Positions 27,729-36,200 of a stretch of 64,000 nucleotides of DNA are shown here, one piece after another. Position 1 is the first letter of the stretch. Each line of letters opens with the position of its first letter. Source of the stretch: Maribacter arenosus (GTDB taxonomy: Bacteria > Bacteroidota > Bacteroidia > Flavobacteriales > Flavobacteriaceae); the NCBI RefSeq assembly GCF_014610845.1, contig NZ_JABTCG010000001.1, positions 248,001 through 312,000 on the forward strand. Direction: 5' to 3'. The position numbers and the translations under genes were made by a program. The notes under the pieces are model-generated. The model was given only the letters and a program-made list of their open reading frames with translations. It made no database searches and was not told where the DNA came from.

Positions 27729-30233
27729 TTAGGCCATTGGTAATTCAATTATAAATATTGTTCCTTCGCCTTCCTTGGTCTCTACCTTCAGTTCCCCGCC
27801 ATGCCCTTTAGTGATGATGTCATAACTCATGCTCAGGCCCAGGCCGGTGCCTTGTCCGGTTGGTTTGGTCGTGAAAAAGGGTTGAAAGATCTTGTCGAGA
27901 ACATTTTGTGGGATCCCGTTCCCGTTGTCCTTAACAGAGATTTCTACTTTGCCATCTTTCTTTTTCGAACGTATTGAAACGGTAGGCTCATAGCTTTCGA
28001 TCCCTGACTTTTTCTTTTCATCGACCACATAAAATGCATTTGTTATTAAATTGAGGATGACCCTGCCGATATCCTGCGGAACCACCTTGATCTTCCCAAT
28101 GGTGTCGTCAAAATCGGTGTTCATAGTGGCGTTGAAACCCTTGTCCTTCGCCCGTAAACCATGATAGGCCAAGCGAAGATATTCATCGGCCAGGGCATTG
28201 ATGTCCGTGGGTTCTTTTACCCCACTGCTGCTACGGCTGTGCTGCAACATGCCCTTTACAATGGCATCGGCCCGTTTGCCGTGGTGGAGAATCTTCTCAA
28301 GGTTTTGTTTGACATCTTTAGCGATGGCTTTGGTTTCCTTATAATCCCCTTTTTCGATTTCCTCGTTCATCTCATCGATCAGCTCGTTGCTCACTTCCGA
28401 GAAATTATTCACGAAGTTCAACGGATTTTGGATCTCATGGGCAATGCCGGCCGTCAGCTCCCCTAGACTGGCCATTTTCTCGGATTGGATAAGTTGGGAT
28501 TGGGTGGCTTCCAATTGTTTCAATGTTGTCTGTATTTCTTCTTTTTGTTCACTTAGGACTTTATTTGCTTTTTGTTTGTTTTTGTTATTTCTAAACAGGA
28601 TAAAACTTAGCAATAAGGCTGATAAAAGGGCTCCAGCAATGCTGAAGATCCAAATTTTTTGAACTTTGTTTGCCTGATCTGCCATAAGGCTTTCTTGTTC
28701 CGCTGCATCAATCTTTCTTTGGCTTTTTTCCAAGATGTCTCTAATTTCAGCATCTGCCAGACGATTTGCTGCATCTAATTTGTCATTTTCAGCTCTAATT
28801 TCCTCATATCTTTTGAGGTATTGAAACGCTTTATCTTTTTGCCCAAGCTTTTCATAAATTTCAGATAACATCAAACTTAGTTCGCTTTCTACTTTTGTTC
28901 GAGGTAAGTTTGTATCCTTTTCCATTTGTAAAGCAAGCAGCGCATGTTCTAATGCCTTTTTGTAATCTCCCATTTCCTGATAACATTCAGCCGTGTACAT
29001 AGCCATAAAAGGATTCCCATTTTTTTTACCCAAATCAATATAACTTGCCAATGCTTTTTGAAAATAGGGGATAGCGGCTGAAAATTGTTGTTTGTCTTTT
29101 AGTATTTGACCCTCCAGGCTATTTTGGCGCGCCAAATAATAGTTACGGGTTTGTTCGTTGGGCTCCTCGAGGGACAGAACCATATATTCCCTGGCTTTGT
29201 CATATTTTTTTATATAGTAATTTGAGAAAGAAGCTTGGTTATAGACATTGAATATATTAGTCGAATCCTTTTGTTGCATTAAGAGCGGGATTAATTTTTC
29301 ATAGATAGCAGCGGCCTTATCATACATTACAAGATTTCTATATGAAGTTCCAATACTTTCATAGGCATCGGCCAGCATGGTAACATCACCATTTTGCTCA
29401 AATATTGCAATACTTTTTAAATAGTATTCAATAGCAAGTGCATATCTTCCAGCACCGCTATATCCTTGAGCCATAGATGCTATAATCAATCCATAGGTGT
29501 TTTCATTTTCATTTTGGGTAATGAATTCAATCATTTCTGCTTCCAGTTTTTTGATATCATCTTCCCTTCCCAATTTTTTTAAATTATACATTTTACCAGC
29601 AGTAGCTGCAAATATCGGATACACCTGACCCAATTCCTTCCAGATCTTAATGGCCGTTTCTTGTGTTTGCAACGATGCCTCAAAATCGCCCAGCATAAAT
29701 TGAAAATAGTTAAGGTTATATAGGATATTTGCTTGAATCTCTTTGTCATCAAGCTTTTCAAAGTATTGATATGTGTCAGTGGCAACATTCCTTAGATTTT
29801 CCCAATCTTGCCCGTTACTATAAACTATATTTGGAAGCGTCTCATAGTATTTTCCTAAATCTTGGTCTGGGTCTTTTGAAAGCCATTCGGCTTGCTTCCT
29901 ATAATAATTTGCCATCGAACCAGAACCATGAAATGATGATAAGGTCTGGTAATACATGATTTTTCCACCTTTGAATTTAATTTTTTCAGAAAGTAACCGC
30001 GCTTCCCGAGTTGCTATTAAACCCTTTTTAAATAATTCCAAATCATAAAAACAAGCCCTAGCGTATTGATTGAGGAGGCGTACTTTTTCTTCGTCATTTT
30101 TAGGATGCGAATCTACAAGATGTAGTATACTGTCAATTTTAGATAGATTGACGAGCTGTATATCCTGGGCACTGATTGTAACATTTGTAAAACATATCAG
30201 CATCAAATTGAATATCATTTGACTTGTTTTCAT
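27729..30233 (-). CDS. TPR-containing membrane histidine kinase
   Basis: An 834-residue protein with a signal peptide (NLMLICFTNVTISAQ). Residues about 30-500 form TPR-like helical repeats (LADAYESIGTSYRNLVMYDK, KGLIAT..., GDYKKALEHALLAL), then one transmembrane helix at about 523-545 (IFSIAGALLSALLLSFILF), a coiled coil and the kinase core: His599 ([15 protein letters not shown]), [22 protein letters not shown] and GTGLGLSMS. Its kinase region shares a 530-bp stretch (27758-28287) with no difference seen with the giant kinase gene just upstream. It lies 45 bp after that gene. Confidence 0.92.
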   Translation of the reverse strand: MKTSQMIFNLMLICFTNVTISAQDIQLVNLSKIDSILHLVDSHPKNDEEKVRLLNQYARACFYDLELFKKGLIATREARLLSEKIKFKGGKIMYYQTLSSFHGSGSMANYYRKQAEWLSKDPDQDLGKYYETLPNIVYSNGQDWENLRNVATDTYQYFEKLDDKEIQANILYNLNYFQFMLGDFEASLQTQETAIKIWKELGQVYPIFAATAGKMYNLKKLGREDDIKKLEAEMIEFITQNENENTYGLIIASMAQGYSGAGRYALAIEYYLKSIAIFEQNGDVTMLADAYESIGTSYRNLVMYDKAAAIYEKLIPLLMQQKDSTNIFNVYNQASFSNYYIKKYDKAREYMVLSLEEPNEQTRNYYLARQNSLEGQILKDKQQFSAAIPYFQKALASYIDLGKKNGNPFMAMYTAECYQEMGDYKKALEHALLALQMEKDTNLPRTKVESELSLMLSEIYEKLGQKDKAFQYLKRYEEIRAENDKLDAANRLADAEIRDILEKSQRKIDAAEQESLMADQANKVQKIWIFSIAGALLSALLLSFILFRNNKNKQKANKVLSEQKEEIQTTLKQLEATQSQLIQSEKMASLGELTAGIAHEIQNPLNFVNNFSEVSNELIDEMNEEIEKGDYKETKAIAKDVKQNLEKILHHGKRADAIVKGMLQHSRSSSGVKEPTDINALADEYLRLAYHGLRAKDKGFNATMNTDFDDTIGKIKVVPQDIGRVILNLITNAFYVVDEKKKSGIESYEPTVSIRSKKKDGKVEISVKDNGNGIPQNVLDKIFQPFFTTKPTGQGTGLGLSMSYDIITKGHGGELKVETKEGEGTIFIIELPMA
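27758..28287. repeat. 530-bp direct repeat, copy 1 (kinase core)
   Basis: Reading both copies base by base, I see no difference between this block and 30311-30840 (constant offset of 2553). It covers most of the ATPase domain and the end of the phospho-acceptor domain. A second identical block follows in each gene (28357-28451 and 30910-31004), with a divergent stretch between. This points to recent duplication or gene conversion. Confidence 0.9.
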
Positions 30234-30278
30234 ATAGTTTTAATTGTTGATAAAATATTGGTTTCATAAATTTTAGAA

Positions 30279-33200
30279 TTATCCTTGATTTGGTAGACTA
30301 AATGCAAATGTTGTTCCTTCGCCTTCCTTGGTCTCTACCTTCAGTTCCCCGCCATGCCCTTTAGTGATGATGTCATAACTCATGCTCAGGCCCAGGCCGG
30401 TGCCTTGTCCGGTTGGTTTGGTCGTGAAAAAGGGTTGAAAGATCTTGTCGAGAACATTTTGTGGGATCCCGTTCCCGTTGTCCTTAACAGAGATTTCTAC
30501 TTTGCCATCTTTCTTTTTCGAACGTATTGAAACGGTAGGCTCATAGCTTTCGATCCCTGACTTTTTCTTTTCATCGACCACATAAAATGCATTTGTTATT
30601 AAATTGAGGATGACCCTGCCGATATCCTGCGGAACCACCTTGATCTTCCCAATGGTGTCGTCAAAATCGGTGTTCATAGTGGCGTTGAAACCCTTGTCCT
30701 TCGCCCGTAAACCATGATAGGCCAAGCGAAGATATTCATCGGCCAGGGCATTGATGTCCGTGGGTTCTTTTACCCCACTGCTGCTACGGCTGTGCTGCAA
30801 CATGCCCTTTACAATGGCATCGGCCCGTTTGCCGTGGTGGTTTATTTTTTCAAGGTTTTGTTTTATGTCATCGGCAATCGCTTTTGCCTCATCCAGATCC
30901 CCTTTGGCTATTTCCTCGTTCATCTCATCGATCAGCTCGTTGCTCACTTCCGAGAAATTATTCACGAAGTTCAACGGATTTTGGATCTCATGGGCAATGC
31001 CGGCGGTAAGTTCTCCAAGGGAAGCCATTTTCTCGGATTGGACCAACTGATTCTGAGTGGCCTTTAGTTCGCTCAAGGTGATTTCGACGCTTTGTTTCGC
31101 TTTCTCCAATTTGGTAAAGTCTTCATATCGGGCATAGGCAATGGCAAAGGCATCTGCCAAAGATTGTACCAATTCGATTTGTTCAACATTCAAGGGATTC
31201 TCGCTGCCAACGTAAAGCATGCCTTGGGTGAAAGGAATGAAATGGAGATTTAAGGAATCCGGTGGATTTACTGCTCCTTGATAGGTGGCTTTATCAGAGA
31301 TTTGCCCCCGTTCCATCAAGGATTGTGTCCAACTTAAAAATTCTTCCCGGTTCCAATGTTCTTTAAAAATTTTTCCTTTCCTCCAATGGGCCACTGTATT
31401 TTCAGTAAATGGGTCGGCATTGAATTGAAGATGCAACACCCCTAGGGAATGCCCATTTGGAGCTGATAAATAGACCTCTACATTTTGGGTAGGTTCATCA
31501 ATGATAAAAACGCCGCAACGGATAAAAGGCACCCCCATGGTAGTCAATTCATTCCATAACAGCGGGGTAATGCGATCTAGATCGGCTGTTGATCGCATAC
31601 TGGCAATTTGCCCGCGCACCCGGTCTAAAGATGCTTGTTTGGTTGCTTCCCTGGCTTGCGCCTCGGCTTTTTGAAGGTCGAGGAATCGTGTATAGGTCTG
31701 TTCGAAGACTTTGGCAAAACGTTTGAATATTTCATGGGCATCCGGTACGGGTTCATAAGTAATGAACATTAAATATCCATGAGGGAAATAAACGATATGG
31801 AATATTTGAAAAGTGGGCAATGATAAGCCCGCCTTGATAAGCTCTTCCAAAATTTTACCCACTTTAGGCAGGGTACGCATAAAGTCGTAATGCTTTACCA
31901 GCGCATCGCCACCCAATTCCTCTACATAAAAAGTTTCCCCGCTTTGCAGAGGGTCATAAAAATTATAGCCTTCACCAATGGTCGGTAAAATAAATGAATT
32001 TTGAATTTCCCCTTCACTACTCATATTGCAGGAAGCCGTTTTTTTGTCCTCATTTTCCCAGATGCAATACCCTGCACTCCATGCGGGGATCCCTAATTCC
32101 TGTACCTGTAAAAACAAGTTGTTAGCAGCTTCCGGCAATTCATGACTTTGCTGCATGGCCATGGTACGGCTACGTACTTTTTCTAAAGCGTTTTCTATCT
32201 GTGCTTCCCTTGCTTGTGCTTCCGCCTTTTGTAGATCGAGGAATCGAGTGTATGATTGTTCAAAAACATGTGCGAACCTTTTAAAAATTGCGTTTTCCTC
32301 ATCCCTAAATGGGATAGCGCGGTAATTACCAACATACAGGTCAATATTCTTCAACAAGAAACTTGAACGTGCAAAGCCAGGAGCATTCAGAATATAATCT
32401 TTTATTTTTTCAGGGAAATGTTTTAGATCTGAATATTTGATCAGATGCTCATGCCACTCCTTGTTTACTTTAGCGGAAAAAACATCTGCTAAAAAAGTAA
32501 TTCCTTCTTTTTGGGCTTTATAAATTCCTTTTAGTATTGGGCTGTCAAATGTTGGCACTTCCATAAGTATTGGCATGGGTTGCCCCTTAGAAGTTATCCA
32601 AAAGGTGAAGTCACCTTCTTGGTTATTCTTTGCGAAACTAACGGTATCAAAATTTAAATTCAACTGCTGCAACTGCTCGGAGACAACACCGATCACTTCC
32701 AGCATTTCTTTACTTTTATGCATAGCCATCGTACGGCTTCTTACTTTTTCCAAGGCAGCTTCTATCTGTGCCTCCCTTGCCTGTGCTTCTGCTTTTTGAA
32801 GGTCCATAAAACGTATATAGGCCTGTTCAAAAACTTTGGCGAAACGTTTCATGATGTCGGCATCGCTTTCAGAAGGTATTGCACCAGTAAGCGAAGGAAT
32901 TAAAATTGCAGAATTTTTAGACCAAGCGGCAGAAAGTCTATGTTTATCAGCTTGAAGCACATATTGTTTATAGTCTTCCGGCATGTGTTTATAATCACTT
33001 TGTTCAAAGGCTTGTTCAAAAAAATCGTTTTTCGCTTCTACAGGAAATTCTTTAGAGAAATAGGTGTCTCCTCCAATTTTTGAATCCCAAGCTTCATTAA
33101 AAATAGGGTTATCAAAATAGGGCACTAAATATCTTCCCGAAGTTGAAAAGTCGTCAACGGCAATCCAATGCACAACATCTTTATTGTCTGGGAAGTAGGT

Positions 33201-36200
33201 GCAAAGAATCACACCTCCTGCGTCATATATAACTCCTAATTCTTTTAATTTTTCAGCAACAACAGCAACTACTTCCTGAAGTTCATCAGGTTTGTGCATT
33301 GCCAAAGACCGGGACCGCACTTTTTCTAAAGCAGCTTCAATCTGTGCTTCTCTCGTTTGCGCCTCAGCTTTTTGCAAATCTTCAAAACGTTTATAGGCTA
33401 AATCAAATGCACCTCCCATTTTGGTTAAAATGGTTTCCATTTCATCTGAAGGTGGATTTAATAAATCGATAACTAATTTCCCGTTATTTAGTTTTTTTAC
33501 TGTATGATGCAGACGTTCTAATTTTGTGGTTTCAGTATACTCTTTAACTTCATCGGCAATTTTATCTTGATTGTTTTCCCGCAACCATTCGATTATTCTC
33601 TTAAGGTCTTTTCCTTCTTGTACTTCTATAAAGTAATTTTCAGGATTTTCCCAAACCCGTTTCACATATAAATTTGGATCTCTTTTTTTGAGCTTAAACG
33701 TAATATCGAAGGGAATTTGATAGCCATTGTTATCTTTTTCAAGCGTAGAGAGATCCCACATTCTTACTTTATCATCGCCTTCATTTAAGAAAATAGTCGC
33801 AGCAACGACATCTGGAATGTCTAATGCCATAACTTCTTCTTTAAGTTTGGCAACAACTTCCATAATTTCTTCAGATTTGTGCATGGCTAAAGCTTTAGCT
33901 CGCACGCGTTCAACAGCGAGATTTATTTGCGCTTCCCTGGCTTGCGCCTCAGCCTTTTCTAGATCGAGGAAGCGTGCATAAGTCTGTTCAAACACCCTTG
34001 TAAACCGAGCTAGCAAAGCCTCTTCTTCTTCTTCAAGGTGAGAACCCGCAACTAAGTGCAAGTATCCATGTGAAAAATTAAAGCAATAAAATACAGTTGG
34101 ATCAGGAAACTGATTACGCACCATTTCTTCAGCTTCTTTAGAATTAAAGGTGGTAATGGCATATTCAAGATGTTTTCGTCGCTCTTTACCTGCAACGGTT
34201 TGGTGGAATACCGTCTGTTGTTTTTTCCATGCCTCGTAACGTTCGTTAAAATAGACATCTCCAGTTAAAGGAAGATAAAACAACCCTAAAGAGTCTCCGC
34301 CCGGACTTGTGACCCAAGTGGATTGTAATTGGGTTTCCTCATTTATTTCTACATACCCGCAAGTTGCAAAGTTGGTAACACCAAGTGCTATTAATTCTTT
34401 GTATAAAAGGACTACGACATCTTGAAGCTCTATACCTTTTTGCATAGCCATGGTTCGGCTTCTTACCTTTTCTAAAGCTGCCTCGATTTGCGCTTCCCTT
34501 GTTTGTGCTTCGGCTTTTTGGAGGTCCATAAAACGGATATAGGCTTGTTCAAATACCTTGGCAAAGCGTTTCAGCAGCTCATTTTCTTGTACAGTGTAGG
34601 GTTCATTGGTATATCGTGCTATTTGAATCCCGGAATTCTTGGCGAAAGCAAGGGAGGTAGAAAAAGCGGAGGAGTTGACCATCTTATTTTTCAGGTTCTT
34701 TGGAAAATCGCCATGTTTAAGTAACTGGTGTATGTATTCCTCTTTGGTCTTACCTGTATAGGTCCTTGCAAACAGTTCGGCCCGTTCTTTGATCGCCTTA
34801 TTATAATCGCGTTGTACTTTGGTGGTTTTATTATAAGGAATCCGGAGGGCCTTGCCCATAGGTACCCCACCTATCCAGACATCATAATCTTGCTTTTCTT
34901 CTATGATACCGCTCATCCCAACGGCATCCATCACTAACCCTAATTCCTTCAGTTGGTCATAAACGGCATTGGCCACCTGCTGCATTTCGTCCGAGGAGTG
35001 CATGGCTAAAGATTGGGAACGTACTTTTTCAAGAGCCGTTTCAATCTGTGCTTCTCTTGCCTGCGCTTCTGCTTTTTGCAGATCGAGGAAACGAGTGTAG
35101 GTGCGCTGAAATTCCTTGGAAAAACGATTTAATATTTTTTTTTCATCGTCATCAAGCTGCCGTTTTATCATAATACCAAAGCAACCATAGTCCATATAGG
35201 CATCTATATAGTACAATCCATCTGGAAATAGTTCTGGTTTAAATTTATCAACGCCATCTAGCAGTTCAGACCATGTGGAAAAGTAGTCTTCAACTTCATC
35301 TGGCTGGACAGTGTTTACATGCACAGTTTCTTCACTTTCCCAGGCTAAATAACAAGCTTTAATGGAGGGTTCACTCTTGTCTAAAGGGAAAGTAACCGCT
35401 TTATTCTTGTAAATGGTTTTACTCTTCTTGCGTTCACTCCAAGTTGCCCAAAACTTATGATTATTTTCAGTTTCGTCAGGTAGCCATAAATAGGAAAATT
35501 CAGAATCTATACCCAGTAATTGTAGTTGTTCATGAAAAACTTGCGCCGTTGTATTTAACTCATTGGAGTGTTGCATAAGCATACTTTGGGTTCGCGTGCG
35601 TTCTAAGGCTGCTTCAATTTGTGCTTCCCTTGCTTGTGCTTCTGCTTTTTGAAGGTCTAAAAATCGCGTATAGGTTTGCTCGAAAACCTTTGCGAAACGT
35701 TTGAAAATATCATAGGCATCCGGCACATGCTCTTTAGTAATGAACAATAAATAGCCATATTTAAAATATACGACATGGTCTATTTGATAGGTTGGAAAAC
35801 CGTCATTTGTTTCCTTTAGTTGTTTAAGAACATCACCAATAACAGGTAATGTGCTCATATATTCGTAATGATCTATACAGGCTTTACCTGAAAATTCCTG
35901 AATGAAGATGGATTCTCCCTTTTGCCCTTTTTCGTAATATTCCTTAAAAATACCTTTTCTTGGAACTGAATAAGTTGGAAGAATGCCCGCTTCATTCCCA
36001 AACCATTCAGTGGATTCTTTGTCACCATAAATATTAAAAGCACAACCCCAAGTTTTAACACCTAAAGCTCTTACTTGTTCATCTAACAAGTAAGAAGCTT
36101 CTTGTAATTCATCGCTATGTTGCATTGCCATGGTTCGTGCGCGGACTCTTTCCAATGCCAATTCAATTTCTGATTCTCTGGCTTGGGCTTCTGCTTTTTG

